From: JAWLEV01 sp046538105
GTDB taxonomy: Bacteria; Chloroflexota; Anaerolineae; UBA1429
NCBI GenBank assembly: GCA_046538105.1
Contig: JBKHJO010000006.1
Coordinates: forward strand, 1-64,000
Length of the DNA stretch: 64,000 nt
Direction: 5' to 3'
Shown in pieces: positions 48,721-58,103 of the stretch. Made by a program: the position numbers and the translations under genes. A model generated the notes under the pieces. The model made no database searches. It saw only the letters and a list, made by a program, of their open reading frames with translations, and was not told the DNA's origin. Positions within the stretch are counted from its first letter, which is position 1. Every line of letters starts with the position of its first letter.

Positions 48721-49773
48721 TCAGTCTAGGGGGAGTTCGTGGGGGGCATAGATACCGTGTTCGGTGATGATGGCCTTCACATAGCGTGCTGGCGTCACGT
48801 CAAAGGCAGGGTTCCGGGCCTGGGTTCCCTCGGGGGCGAGGCGCACGCGGCGTATGGTTCCCTCGTCGTCCTTCCCGGTCACGTATAGAACCTCTTTTTG
48901 ATCCCGTTCCTCGATAGGAATCATATCCCCTGATGGGCTGTCCGCATCAATGGTACTCATGGGGCCCGTCACGTAGAAGGGGATATCGTTCGCAGCGGCA
49001 CACAGCGCCTTTTCGTAGGTGCCTATTTTGTTGGCCACGTCGCCGTTGGCTGCGATGCGGTCGGCGCCGACGATCACCATGTCGATCTCGCCCCGTCTCA
49101 TGAGGTGTCCTGCTGCATTGTCCACGATGATGGCGTGGGGAACTCCCTCGCCCTCCAATTCCCAGGCCGTCAGGCGGGTGCCCTGGCAGCGGGGGCGCGT
49201 CTCGTCCGCATAGACAAAGACCTCTTTGCCCTGACGTGCAGCCACATATACGGGAGCCAGGGCGCTTCCCCAATCGACAAAGGCCAGCCAACCCGCGTTG
49301 CAGTGGGTGAGGATGCGCGTCCCATTCTCGATGAGCGTAGCCCCATGTTCGCCTATGGCTCTACCGGCCGCCGCGTTTGTGTCAGCCAGTTCCTCGGCCA
49401 TCTCCACGGCTGCCCGTTTGGCGGCAGATACGCTGTCGGCCCGTTTTATGGTGGCCATGACGCGATTGATGGCGTAGAAAAGGTCCTGGGCTGTGGGTCT
49501 GGTTTTCCGCAAAACCTCCGCCCCGCGCTCGACGAAATCCATAAAGTCGGCTCCGTCAGGCGCTTGTAGGGCGACCTGGGCCATGCCATAGGCTGCCGAG
49601 GCGCCGATGGCACCGGCGCCCCGCACGATCATGGTACTGATCGCCTCGGCCGTGTCCCGATATGTGGGCAGATTTTCGATCTCAAAGCGGTGGGGGATGG
49701 AGTGTTGGTTGATCATCTTGACAACGCCGTCTTCCATCCATACGGTACGATAGTGCTTTTCACCAACTCTCAT
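48721..49773 (-). CDS. mtnA: S-methyl-5-thioribose-1-phosphate isomerase
   Basis: A 350-residue enzyme of methionine salvage. The catalytic Cys lies in THCNAGWLAFVDWG and the Asp in VGADRIAANGDVANKIGT. It begins with a MtnA-like VRGAGAIGASAAYG segment near residue 50. Other mtn genes are not adjacent. It faces an enolase-superfamily gene upstream on the same strand. A distant relative of the same fold is at 62078-63010. Confidence 0.95.
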   Translation of the reverse strand: MRVGEKHYRTVWMEDGVVKMINQHSIPHRFEIENLPTYRDTAEAISTMIVRGAGAIGASAAYGMAQVALQAPDGADFMDFVERGAEVLRKTRPTAQDLFYAINRVMATIKRADSVSAAKRAAVEMAEELADTNAAAGRAIGEHGATLIENGTRILTHCNAGWLAFVDWGSALAPVYVAARQGKEVFVYADETRPRCQGTRLTAWELEGEGVPHAIIVDNAAGHLMRRGEIDMVIVGADRIAANGDVANKIGTYEKALCAAANDIPFYVTGPMSTIDADSPSGDMIPIEERDQKEVLYVTGKDDEGTIRRVRLAPEGTQARNPAFDVTPARYVKAIITEHGIYAPHELPLD

Positions 49774-49838
49774 CGTATGTACCTCCCTGTCATCTCATCG
49801 GTCCTGGCATGGCCCAACGTCTTTATCTCATAGAGCGT

Positions 49839-51209
49839 TTAGCTCCAGAGTCGGTCGTGGGACCACTCGTCATCCCATATCTCGGTGGATTCCCACATGG
49901 TTGGATCGCTGGGATCCAGGTGTTCACTGATGACCTCGTCGTTGAGGGCATCGATGCCCAATCCCGGCTTGTCCGGAACGTCGATAAACCCATCCTGGAT
50001 CAAGGGATCGGGGAGCCCCTTCACAAGTTTGTTCCACCAGGGAGTGTCCACCGAGTGGTTCTCCAGCGCCAAAAAGTTCTCGGTGGCTGCAGCACAGTGG
50101 ACGGCGGCCATGCAGGCGATGGGCGACTCGGCCATATGAATGGCCATGGCGACGCCGTTATCCTGGGCCATATCGCCGATCTTTTTGGTCTCATAGATGC
50201 CGCCCGAGGTGAGCAGGTCGGGATGGATCACGGATACGCCTCCCGACTCGAGGAGGGGACGGAAATTCTCTTTGAGATAGATATCCTCCCCAGTACATAT
50301 GGGAGTCTTGCATGAACTGGCCAGGCGAACGTATTGATCGGTCAGTTGCCAGGGTACCATATCCTCATACCAGGCTAGGTTGTACTTGTCCAACCTCTGG
50401 GCGATCTTGATACAATCCTCGATACCGATATGCCCAAAGTGGTCGGTTGCTAATGGGACCTCATAACCTATGACAGAGCGTACATCGGCGACGTACTGCT
50501 CCAGCCAGTCGAGACCTTTTTCCGTCACACGGATGCCGGTGAAGGGGTGCATGATGTTGTTGAGATCGTATCCCCTGTTCCGTCTTTGCCGCATTTCCAT
50601 CTCCGAAGTTCCCTCGTCCGCGTCATGCATATGGCGCCATGCCTCTTCCATCTCTTCTAGGAAACCAAGGGGAGCGGTGAGGGCACCGGGCTCGTCCCTC
50701 AAGAGCCGGATTCCCACGTCCATTTTGAGGAAGGTGAAGCCCATCTCCATACGTCCCTTTAGCGCTTCGCCCATCCTTTTCCCCGTCGCCTTGCCGCGAA
50801 CGTCGGTGTCTGCGTAGCAGCGGATCTTATTACGGAACTTGCCTCCCAACATCTGGTAGACGGGTACGCCATAAGCCTTGCCCGCCAGATCCCACAGGGC
50901 GAGTTCGATGGCACACACGCCACCGCCCTGGCGGGCGTGGTGGCCGAACTGCTTGATGCGGCGGAAAATCTTGTCCACGTTGCAGGGATTCTCGCCCAGG
51001 ATGCGTCCCTTGAGCATCAGGGCGTAAGTGGCGCTTGCCCCGTCTCGCACCTCGCCAAAGCCCACCAGTCCCTGATTTGTATAGAGTTTAATGAGGGGAC
51101 GGCGTTGCAGCATGGCGACGCTCATGTCCGTGATCCTGAGGTCCGAGGGTTTGGAGTAGGTGTTGACGTTGTCGAGGGTTTCTTCGCAGTTGTTCGATTC
51201 CGACTGCAT
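49839..51209 (-). CDS. Enolase-superfamily sugar acid dehydratase (mandelate racemase-like)
   Basis: A 456-residue member of the mandelate racemase/muconate lactonizing group. N-terminal capping domain: VAMLQRRPLIKLYTNQGLVG. Barrel elements: LALWDLAGKAYGVPVYQMLG, FTFLKMDVG, LATDHFGHIG and YEDMVPW with the expected metal-binding acids, and ICTGEDIYLKENF. The closest guess is a sugar acid dehydratase, consistent with the UxuA-like gene upstream, but the exact substrate is not set. The ATG at 51209 has AAAGGAGCG; a longer frame start is not supported. Confidence 0.88.
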   Translation of the reverse strand: MQSESNNCEETLDNVNTYSKPSDLRITDMSVAMLQRRPLIKLYTNQGLVGFGEVRDGASATYALMLKGRILGENPCNVDKIFRRIKQFGHHARQGGGVCAIELALWDLAGKAYGVPVYQMLGGKFRNKIRCYADTDVRGKATGKRMGEALKGRMEMGFTFLKMDVGIRLLRDEPGALTAPLGFLEEMEEAWRHMHDADEGTSEMEMRQRRNRGYDLNNIMHPFTGIRVTEKGLDWLEQYVADVRSVIGYEVPLATDHFGHIGIEDCIKIAQRLDKYNLAWYEDMVPWQLTDQYVRLASSCKTPICTGEDIYLKENFRPLLESGGVSVIHPDLLTSGGIYETKKIGDMAQDNGVAMAIHMAESPIACMAAVHCAAATENFLALENHSVDTPWWNKLVKGLPDPLIQDGFIDVPDKPGLGIDALNDEVISEHLDPSDPTMWESTEIWDDEWSHDRLWS

Positions 51210-51292
51210 TTTCGCTCCTTTGTTCAGTAATGGTTTATTATGTATCCGTTGGGAACGGATAACTGACCAGTTAAATGGTGCACTAATGACTA

Positions 51293-51997
51293 CTATGATT
51301 GAGGTGTGTCCTCGGAGGTCTCTCGTAGAAAAGTCAGGAGCCCGTTTGCGATGCCCACGGCCACGCGATCCTGCTCCTCTGTGAGGAGGTGCCGATCCCC
51401 GCCCATAAAGCCGCATTCGATGATCGCGCCGGGAGTCTCTGCGGCTATTTGACGTAAAGCGTGGTACTGGCGCATATCCTCTGTGATGGTGTCATAGTGC
51501 GGTTGTAAGCCCGTTGCTTCGCTATACGTTCTGTAGAGTGTGTTGACCAGTTTGTCCTCCTCTTCCGGCCTCGCCGAGTGGGTCATGCGGGCGATTTTGA
51601 ACCCCGAGAGGTCCTGTGTACATGAATCGCAGTGTATGGAAAGGAAGACCGCCGCCTGATAGCCGTTCAATTCTGGTGAGAACTCGGGAAGCACCTGGAC
51701 ATTGTAGCCGTGCTTTCTCATGATGAGGGCCACGGCGCGCGCGATCTGGAGGTTTAGTTCTACTTCCTCCAGGCCGTCGGCGCAGACGGCCCCCGAATCG
51801 TGCTGCCAATGGCCGGCGACGATGCCCACACGTGGGTTCCTGGATCCCAGAGCGCCCAGGGCGTTTCCCATGGTCACGTTTTCGAGTAACACGAGTAAAC
51901 CAAGCCCCACCAGTGTCACCAGCAGTGCGGCACGTACAAACGTTGCCAGGACGCTTAGGGGGGATCGCTTTTTCTCGTCATGTATGGCACGGGACAT
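51293..51997 (-). CDS. Membrane-anchored N-acetylmuramoyl-L-alanine amidase
   Basis: A 234-residue Amidase_3-type peptidoglycan hydrolase. One N-terminal helix (about 16-42) anchors it outside the membrane. Zinc ligands appear in AGHWQHDSGAVC, EEVELNLQIA and FLSIHCDSC, with the catalytic Glu in ECGFMGGDRH. Cuts the bond between muramic acid and the stem peptide. Its place within a sugar-acid gene group seems incidental. Confidence 0.9.
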   Translation of the reverse strand: MSRAIHDEKKRSPLSVLATFVRAALLVTLVGLGLLVLLENVTMGNALGALGSRNPRVGIVAGHWQHDSGAVCADGLEEVELNLQIARAVALIMRKHGYNVQVLPEFSPELNGYQAAVFLSIHCDSCTQDLSGFKIARMTHSARPEEEDKLVNTLYRTYSEATGLQPHYDTITEDMRQYHALRQIAAETPGAIIECGFMGGDRHLLTEEQDRVAVGIANGLLTFLRETSEDTPQS

Positions 51998-52021
51998 CTC
52001 ACATCCTCTCCAGCCCAGAGT

Positions 52022-52135
52022 TTACAGTGTATCGGATTGTTCGTCAATATCTGGCGGGACAGCATATGGAATGCTGGGAAAGATCTTGCCTGGATTCACG
52101 ATGCGGCTGGGCTCAGGCGTCCGTTTTTGTACGTG
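52022..52135 (-). pseudogene. C-terminal tail of a FAD-linked oxidase (GlcD-like)
   Basis: The minus strand holds 37 codons that read PEPSRIVNPGKIFPS and then a tail to TAA. The motif NPGKIFP closes glycolate-oxidase-type flavoproteins. A TGA stop precedes it and the rest of the gene is missing, so it is a remnant. Confidence 0.5.
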
Positions 52136-52261
52136 TCAGATCGACAGAGGGGTCGTCGAGAAGGTGGGAGAGCGCATGCCAGCGCGTAAACCCTGTTCTG
52201 TGTTCGCCGGTGATGACACCATCCTCTGCCCTATGATGAGCCTTTTTCTGGCATTTGCACG

Positions 52262-53314
52262 TCACTCTTTTCCTTTTGTTTTTTCTGCCGCATTGCGGAG
52301 GGCGATCATATGTCCTATGGCAAAAGCCCATCCCACACGCGTGTCCGGTGTGTCCTTGTCTATATCTGGTGTATGGTCGGGATCCACCATTCCCGTATAG
52401 CCCACATCCTGCAGCGTTTTCATACAGGCCAGCATATCGCAGTCTCCCTGGTCGATAAAGGTCTCCACGTAGCGTTCCCGGGGTATCTTGACGCGGACAT
52501 TGCGAAAATGGACGATGGCGATGCGATCACGGGTGCCAAAGTAGTGGATGGCTTGCACGGCATCCTCTCCCATTTCTGTGAGGACACCCGTGTCAAAGAA
52601 TATGGAGTTGCTGGGACTATTCACCGCTTCGATCAAGCGTTGGAGTCCTTGCAGGTCGCTCAAGGGCTGAGCCACGCCCCGATAGGTGGGAACCGGCGGA
52701 TCGTTGGGGTGTGCCGCCAGGCGTACGCCCTCTTTTTCCGCCACGGGGACGATGGCGTCTAGGAAGAAGGACAGATGATCCCACATCTGAGTCATATTGT
52801 GCCGCCCCACATCCGGGAGCGGTGCAAGATCGCGGATGCGGTCGTAGGAGAAATCTCGCAGGGATGCCTCACCACGCCCCCCGCTTTCTCTTGCTGCATA
52901 TCCCTCTGAGGCACGCAGGGCGGTAAAGCTGTATGTCAGGACGCGGATCCCCGCCTGTGCTGCCAGGCGAATGCATTCCTGTATTCTGGATATATCCCGC
53001 CGACGACCCTTGCGTCCCATGAGGATATTTCCAGACAATGGGAGGGTCATGGCCGATGGTACGAGCCCAAAGGAACGGACATGTTCTGCCACGCGGTGGA
53101 GTTCCTGGCCTTTCCAAAGAGGCTGTGGACCGCGTGGGCCCATCTGGGCCGGCGGCACCAGGCCGCGCGGCGTGACTTTTGTGCGTAGGCGCGGCGGCAC
53201 GCTGACCGTTTCCACGCCGATCTGTTTGTAAAAGCGGAGGGTCTCCTCTGCCGTGTCACTCAATCCCTTGCCGATTTTGATCTGATGGCTCTGGCCATTC
53301 GCCCTGTCTGTCAT
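52262..53314 (-). CDS. Mannonate dehydratase-like enzyme (UxuA family)
   Basis: A 350-residue TIM-barrel protein of the UxuA/xylose-isomerase-like fold. Seen are RIQECIRLAAQAGIRVLTYS, NMTQMWDHLSFFLDAIVPVA, VRLAAHPNDPP with metal-binding His, IAIVHFRNVR, and VDPDHTPDI. The set matches mannonate dehydratases, which make 2-keto-3-deoxygluconate from mannonate. The enolase-family enzyme downstream may act in the same sugar acid route. The ATG at 53314 is 9 bp after the small upstream gene. Confidence 0.87.
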   Translation of the reverse strand: MTDRANGQSHQIKIGKGLSDTAEETLRFYKQIGVETVSVPPRLRTKVTPRGLVPPAQMGPRGPQPLWKGQELHRVAEHVRSFGLVPSAMTLPLSGNILMGRKGRRRDISRIQECIRLAAQAGIRVLTYSFTALRASEGYAARESGGRGEASLRDFSYDRIRDLAPLPDVGRHNMTQMWDHLSFFLDAIVPVAEKEGVRLAAHPNDPPVPTYRGVAQPLSDLQGLQRLIEAVNSPSNSIFFDTGVLTEMGEDAVQAIHYFGTRDRIAIVHFRNVRVKIPRERYVETFIDQGDCDMLACMKTLQDVGYTGMVDPDHTPDIDKDTPDTRVGWAFAIGHMIALRNAAEKTKGKE

Positions 53315-53323
53315 GGCATCTTT

Positions 53324-53533
53324 CTAGGCCAGTTCCTCTGCCCAATAGTACTGATAGTAGATTCTAACCAGAGTCTTGGGCGCGTTCTCCAAAAGCCAGG
53401 CAAAGGAAGTCTCCTGCACGGTAGGCTCGTCGACCTCAGGGATGACGCAGGCCTCGGCCTCCTCGCGCGTCGGAAAGGCGATGAGGCGTCCCGATCTATC
53501 GTGAATGACATAGAGGGTGGTATCTGGATCCAT
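53324..53533 (-). CDS. Conserved-looking small protein of unknown function
   Basis: A 69-residue protein (MDPDTTLYVIHDRSGRLIAF, then a helical second half ending YYQYYWAEELA). No family recognised. It has a ribosome-binding site (AAAGAGAG) and tight spacing to the UxuA-like gene, so it is likely expressed with it. Confidence 0.6.
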   Translation of the reverse strand: MDPDTTLYVIHDRSGRLIAFPTREEAEACVIPEVDEPTVQETSFAWLLENAPKTLVRIYYQYYWAEELA

Positions 53534-53558
53534 GATGCTCTCTTTCTGCTGCTTGCTG

Positions 53559-54983
53559 TCAGCGGAACTGCTTTATCCGGGCAGTTGGCGCTCCTGTTGT
53601 TTCTAGAAACTCGATTAACTTTTCATGCAGGGAGGCTGCCACATGGGGATAGGTGTCGATGACGTTCTGCTTCTGATCGGGATCCTCATCCAGTTTATAG
53701 AGATGAGAAGGCCATGATCCCGGGCTGCAGATAAATGCCCATTCCTCGGTGGTCACCGTCAGGGGTTCTGTGATTCGGTCGGGGCCGGCCCACCCGTCAA
53801 AGGACGTGGCGGTGTAACTATACATGGTTCCCAGTGGGTAACGTCCAGAGAAAGCGCATTCGTGTAATCGGTCGATCTCTCCGTTCACCAGGGGCCAAAG
53901 CGATTTGCCCTGCACCATATTGGGAATGGGGACATCGAGAAAGTCGAGGATGGTGGGCAGGATGTCGGGCGGCTGTACAATAGGTTCGATACACTGGCCG
54001 GCGCCTGTCCCTTCCGGATGTTTGATCATCAGGGGAATGCGCGTCGTGGGCTCAAAAAGGGTGCCCAACTGTCCCCCGGGCTTGCCCTCCAGTCCGTGGT
54101 CGCCAAAGAGATGACCGTGATCGCTCATGTGAATGATCAAGGTGCTATCCAAAAGTCCCAGCCTTTCCGCGGTATCCAACAGGTAACCGATCCAGGTGTC
54201 GACCATGGTAACCTCTCCTGCGTAGAGCGCTCTCACGTGGTCGAGTTCCTCGGGTGTCATATAATCGGCTCGTCCGTACTGGGGGAATATGATATGTTGC
54301 CCTTCATAGTGGGGTTTATCATACAGGGATAAATAGTAGGGCGGGGGGTCAAAGGGCTCGTGAGGGTCCCATGTATCTATCCACAGCAGGAAACCGTCCT
54401 GCATATAGTTCTTTTCCAACCATTCCATGGCGGCTGTTATGGTGCGGGGGGCAAGATAATCCTTTTCATACTCTCGATCGGCCTGGTTACGCAGGTAGCG
54501 CTGGGTCCCTTCCCAGCTTCGCATTTTATGGTGATCGGCGTCGATGGGTGTGGGGACGCGGGGGTTGGTGATGTAGCGATCCCCGTGTTGTCCACGAATC
54601 CAGTGCCAGGCATCAAAGCCGCGCATGAAATTGTAACTGTCCGCGCCCAGGGGTGGGGTGTCGAAAAAGAGGGCGGTGGTATATCCATGGGCGCCGACGA
54701 GTTCCGGTAGTATCACGTCCTCAGGCTCCAGGGGCTGCCAGCCGCGGTCGGCGAACCCATAGCGTCCCGTGTACAGGTCGGTGCGATTGGGAATGGTGGG
54801 ATAGGAGGCGATATAGGCCCGGTCAAAGTGCATGGCCTCCTCTGCCAAGGCATCCAGCGAGGGGGTTCTGATAAAGGGTTCGTCCTCATGTCCGGGGCGC
54901 TCCCACGGTGGGGGAACGTGATAGGCGTTGACGTGGTCGCGTCTCAGGCTGTCGTTCATGATGACGATCACGTTCTGTTTCAT
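53559..54983 (-). CDS. Sulfatase-fold hydrolase with Thr at the nucleophile position
   Basis: A 474-residue alkaline-phosphatase-superfamily enzyme. The N-terminal metal motif IVIMNDSLRRDHVNAY and the later HMSDHGHLFGDHG match sulfatases. The active-site motif is normally C/S-x-P-x-R, whose Cys or Ser becomes formylglycine. Here it is TIPNRTDLYTGR with Thr63, Pro65 and Arg67, so no formylglycine can form. Thr is the nucleophile in phosphodiesterases of this superfamily, so it may cleave phosphodiesters or phosphonates. There is no secretion signal. It overlaps folK by 4 bp. Confidence 0.88.
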   Translation of the reverse strand: MKQNVIVIMNDSLRRDHVNAYHVPPPWERPGHEDEPFIRTPSLDALAEEAMHFDRAYIASYPTIPNRTDLYTGRYGFADRGWQPLEPEDVILPELVGAHGYTTALFFDTPPLGADSYNFMRGFDAWHWIRGQHGDRYITNPRVPTPIDADHHKMRSWEGTQRYLRNQADREYEKDYLAPRTITAAMEWLEKNYMQDGFLLWIDTWDPHEPFDPPPYYLSLYDKPHYEGQHIIFPQYGRADYMTPEELDHVRALYAGEVTMVDTWIGYLLDTAERLGLLDSTLIIHMSDHGHLFGDHGLEGKPGGQLGTLFEPTTRIPLMIKHPEGTGAGQCIEPIVQPPDILPTILDFLDVPIPNMVQGKSLWPLVNGEIDRLHECAFSGRYPLGTMYSYTATSFDGWAGPDRITEPLTVTTEEWAFICSPGSWPSHLYKLDEDPDQKQNVIDTYPHVAASLHEKLIEFLETTGAPTARIKQFR

Positions 54984-55519
54984 GGTTCACTCCTGTCACT
55001 ATGGGGGGAACTGGTCCCCTTTTGGGTCCGTAGACCAGGGGGGTAGGGAGCGATGCCCGAAAGGGAGCCCAATCGCTCCAGGTGTTCCGCAATGGTCAAT
55101 CCCGTGTCCGGATGCCGCATTACCGGACTGATATCCGCCAGGGGGACCAATACCGTGGCACGCGAGAGCATGTCCGGATGTGGCACCGTCAGGTTTGGCG
55201 TATGGAAGCAGATATCATCGTACATGAGAATGTCCACGTCGATGGGGCGGGGGCCGTAGCGGACGGTGTCCACACGTCCCATGCGCTTTTCCAGGCATTT
55301 TAGCAGATCCAGGAGAACATGGGGGGCATAGCATGTCCTGGCACAACAAGCGGCGTTCAAAAAGAGCGGCTGATCCGTGAGACCCCAGGGTTCCGTTTCA
55401 TAGAAGGGGGAGACCTGACATATCTGGACGTTCCTTTCGTTCAGCAGGGCCAGGACCCGTTCAATGTTTGCTTCGCGGTCACCCAGGTTGGCCCCGAGGC
55501 CCAAGTACACACAGGCCAT
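54980..55519 (-). CDS. folK: 6-hydroxymethyl-7,8-dihydropterin pyrophosphokinase
   Basis: A 179-residue enzyme of folate synthesis. It starts VYLGLGANLGDREANIERVL, contains the HPPK signature GPRPIDVDILMYDD, and VPHPDMLSRATVLVPLADI near the end. It lies between folP and the sulfatase-like gene in the folE-TPR-folP-folK run. The last 20 residues are a non-conserved tail. Confidence 0.95.
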   Translation of the reverse strand: MACVYLGLGANLGDREANIERVLALLNERNVQICQVSPFYETEPWGLTDQPLFLNAACCARTCYAPHVLLDLLKCLEKRMGRVDTVRYGPRPIDVDILMYDDICFHTPNLTVPHPDMLSRATVLVPLADISPVMRHPDTGLTIAEHLERLGSLSGIAPYPPGLRTQKGTSSPHSDRSEP

Positions 55520-55521
55520 CT

Positions 55522-56790
55522 CTAGGGCTCTCTCACAAGGGCGTCGGTCATGCGGGCCACGCGCGCCATGGTTCTCACATCATGTACCCTTATGATGTCC
55601 GCTCCCCCTCGGGCGATGGCCAGAGCCACGGCTGCTGCCGTGCCCTCCATGCGTTCCTCAGGTGGCAGGTCGAGGGTGTAGCCGATAAAGGATTTGCGCG
55701 ATGGCCCGATGAGGAGAGGGAATCCCAAGACGCGTAGTTCATCCACGTGATTCAGCAACGTCAAGTTCTGTTTCACCGTCTTACCAAAGCCGATGCCGGG
55801 ATCGATGATGATCCTTTCCCGGGCAATGCCCGCTTCCAGGGCGGTGTCGATTTGTCCTCGTAGTTCGCGCAAGATATCGGATATAAGATCCTCATAGGCG
55901 ATGTCCACATACCGCCCCCCAAGGCGTTCCTGCTGATCGGCGTTTTTGGGCTTGCTACGGTTGTGCATGAGGATGACGGGGACGTCGCGCTCTGCGACCA
56001 GGGGCGCCATCTCCGGATCCATGCGCAGGCCCCATACATCATTCACCATATCTGCCCCAGCATCCAACGCTTTCTCCGCCACCGCAGCCTTGTAAGTATC
56101 TATGGAGATGGGGACCCGGGTCATGCTGCGCAGTTTCCGAATGATCGGTAGCACCCTGTCTAGTTCAACCTTAGCATCCACGGGGTGAGAGCCGGGGCGG
56201 GTAGATTCCCCTCCGATGTCGATTATGTCCGCGCCATCTTTTACGAATGACAGGGCTTGATCGACGGCCTGTTTCACGGCGTCCGGGGTGAGTTCTCCCT
56301 CTGTTGCCAACAGCCCATCGCCGGAAAAAGAATCGGGGGTGGCGTTCACGATGCCCATGACAAAGGTGCGCTCGTTCCAGATAAAGGTCTGGGTGCCGAT
56401 GCGGCAAGTACCTAAATCCCCTTTTCCCATATTGGCCATAGTTGCCTCAAGTTCCTTTCCCAGTTGTTGCAGGCTGGGCAGCGGCTGCCTGTGCAGTACA
56501 TCCATGACGCGGTGCAGGGTTCTCTCGGTGCCCATGAGCAGGACATCGGTAACTTGCTCCTCACCGAAATATATATCCCCAGAGATAGCCGCGTCGCCTC
56601 CCTTGGCGAGCATCTCCTGTTTCAAAATATTCGCCGCGGCAAAGCCGAGCCCCTCGACCTTGAGCAGATGAAAGCGGGCTTTGGGGAGCATAATCTGGAC
56701 ACCGCGTGGGTCGGCACCCAGGGCGCGCATTCGCTCTCGCAGCGTCCTTTGGCTGTCGTGGTCTAGAAAACGAACATTGAAGCGGTTCAC
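55522..56790 (-). CDS. folP: Dihydropteroate synthase with N-terminal extension
   Basis: A DHPS that joins pterin pyrophosphate and p-aminobenzoate. The TIM-barrel core starts after an extension of about 145 residues (QIMLPKARFHLLKVEGLGFA), a domain also found in some Gram-positive and Thermotoga-like enzymes. Core motifs: VMGIVNATPDSFSGDG, IIDIGGESTRPGS, VPISIDTYKAAVAEKALDAG and LLIGPSRKSFIGYTL. The GTG at 56790, with GGAAGA 7 nt upstream and right after the previous stop, is preferred; an ATG at 56838 would overlap that gene. Confidence 0.94.
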   Translation of the reverse strand: MNRFNVRFLDHDSQRTLRERMRALGADPRGVQIMLPKARFHLLKVEGLGFAAANILKQEMLAKGGDAAISGDIYFGEEQVTDVLLMGTERTLHRVMDVLHRQPLPSLQQLGKELEATMANMGKGDLGTCRIGTQTFIWNERTFVMGIVNATPDSFSGDGLLATEGELTPDAVKQAVDQALSFVKDGADIIDIGGESTRPGSHPVDAKVELDRVLPIIRKLRSMTRVPISIDTYKAAVAEKALDAGADMVNDVWGLRMDPEMAPLVAERDVPVILMHNRSKPKNADQQERLGGRYVDIAYEDLISDILRELRGQIDTALEAGIARERIIIDPGIGFGKTVKQNLTLLNHVDELRVLGFPLLIGPSRKSFIGYTLDLPPEERMEGTAAAVALAIARGGADIIRVHDVRTMARVARMTDALVREP

Positions 56791-56792
56791 GG

Positions 56793-57503
56793 CTATTCTT
56801 CCAGTTCGCGTAGCATCTGTTCTGCTTTGGTCTTCCATTCTGCATCCTGGCTGAGACGTATATACTCGTTGAGTTCGGCGATAGCCTGTTGACGCTTACC
56901 CTGTTGTTTGTACACGCTTCCCAGCCCCAGATAGGTTTCTGGCAAAGAGGGATCCAGTTTCTGTGCTTTGCGGAATTGTTGCGCGGCCTCGTCAGGCCGA
57001 TTCGAGGAGACAAGTACGCCTCCCAGATTATAGTGGATCTCTGCATCGTTGGGTTCCTGACTCAACGCTGCGCGAAACACCTCCTCGGCCTCTTGTAGTT
57101 TGCCTTGGCGATAATAGACGACGCCCAGGTTAGAACGGGCATCGATATAATCTGGGACCAGGTCGAGGGCCAGATTGTAATGCTGTGTGGCCTGAGCGAA
57201 CTGTTCCTTCTCCGCATAGGCGTTGCCCAACAAAAAGTGGAGTTCGGCCGAGTCCGCCCCGGCCTGCAGTGCCTCTTCCAGTTTTCCGATGGCAGTTTCT
57301 ATATCTCGTTCTTCCCAGGCAGATCTACCCTCTCGGAGCAGAATATCGGCATCGTCTAAAGGCGTCTCCTCCCTTTTACTTTTTGCCTCGGGAGTGGGAG
57401 ATAGGATATCGGAGGTTGCGGGCTTTGAGGTTGAGCGGCATCCCGAAATGATGAGGATAGCAAGACTCAGACAGAGGGCAACGAATGCATAATTCTTTGT
57501 CAT
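56793..57503 (-). CDS. TPR-repeat lipoprotein
   Basis: A 236-residue protein with a lipoprotein signal (LAILIISGC, lipid-modified Cys22), an acidic linker, and four to five tetratricopeptide repeats (AELHFLLGNAYAEKEQFAQA, ARSNLGVVYYRQGKLQEAEE, IHYNLGGVLVSSNRPDEAAQ, TYLGLGSVYKQQGKRQQA). TPRs bind other proteins. It sits between folE and folP but has no known folate role, so its operon place may be incidental. Confidence 0.88.
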   Translation of the reverse strand: MTKNYAFVALCLSLAILIISGCRSTSKPATSDILSPTPEAKSKREETPLDDADILLREGRSAWEERDIETAIGKLEEALQAGADSAELHFLLGNAYAEKEQFAQATQHYNLALDLVPDYIDARSNLGVVYYRQGKLQEAEEVFRAALSQEPNDAEIHYNLGGVLVSSNRPDEAAQQFRKAQKLDPSLPETYLGLGSVYKQQGKRQQAIAELNEYIRLSQDAEWKTKAEQMLRELEE

Positions 57504-57512
57504 CAGGATCTC

Positions 57513-58103
57513 CTACAAGTTGCGCGGCCGACCGATCAGGGAGAGGAACTCTGCTCGTGTTTCCCTTCGCGTGCGAAAGATTCCTCGATTGGCCGAGGTC
57601 ACCACGATACTTCCCGGTTTGCGGATACCACGCATAGTCATACAAAGGTGTTCGGCTTCTATGACTACCCCCACACCGTGGGGTAGCACGTTCTCCATGA
57701 TGGCGTCTGCTATCTCGCTGGTCATTCGCTCTTGAAGCTGTGGTCGCCGCGCTACGATCTCTACCGTTCGCGCCAGTTTGCTTATACCCACAACGCGGCC
57801 CGACGGGATATAACCGATGTAGGCTTTTCCATGAAAGGGCAGCAGATGGTGCTCGCACATGGAGTAGAAGGGAATATCTTTGAGGATCACCATCTCTTCG
57901 TGATCCTCCTCAAAGCCTACGCGAAGCACCTCAGCGGGGTCACGGTCGATGCCGGCGAATATCTCCTCGTACATATCGGCGACGCGAGCAGGGGTGTGTA
58001 TGAGCCCCTCACGCTGCGGATCCTCGCCGATGGCGATGAGGATCTGCTCTACAGCCTCCTGGATCTTTTTCTTATCGAAGGACGTATTGCGAGGGGCACT
58101 CAT
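57513..58103 (-). CDS. folE: GTP cyclohydrolase I
   Basis: A 196-residue enzyme for the first step of tetrahydrofolate synthesis. The zinc and catalytic residues appear in SMCEHHLLPFHG and EAEHLCMTMRG, with GRVVGISKLARTVEIVARR and TSANRGIF near the end. It overlaps the MBL-fold gene by 4 bp (ATGA) and is followed by the TPR lipoprotein gene after 9 bp. A folB (aldolase) gene is not in this run. Confidence 0.97.
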   Translation of the reverse strand: MSAPRNTSFDKKKIQEAVEQILIAIGEDPQREGLIHTPARVADMYEEIFAGIDRDPAEVLRVGFEEDHEEMVILKDIPFYSMCEHHLLPFHGKAYIGYIPSGRVVGISKLARTVEIVARRPQLQERMTSEIADAIMENVLPHGVGVVIEAEHLCMTMRGIRKPGSIVVTSANRGIFRTRRETRAEFLSLIGRPRNL

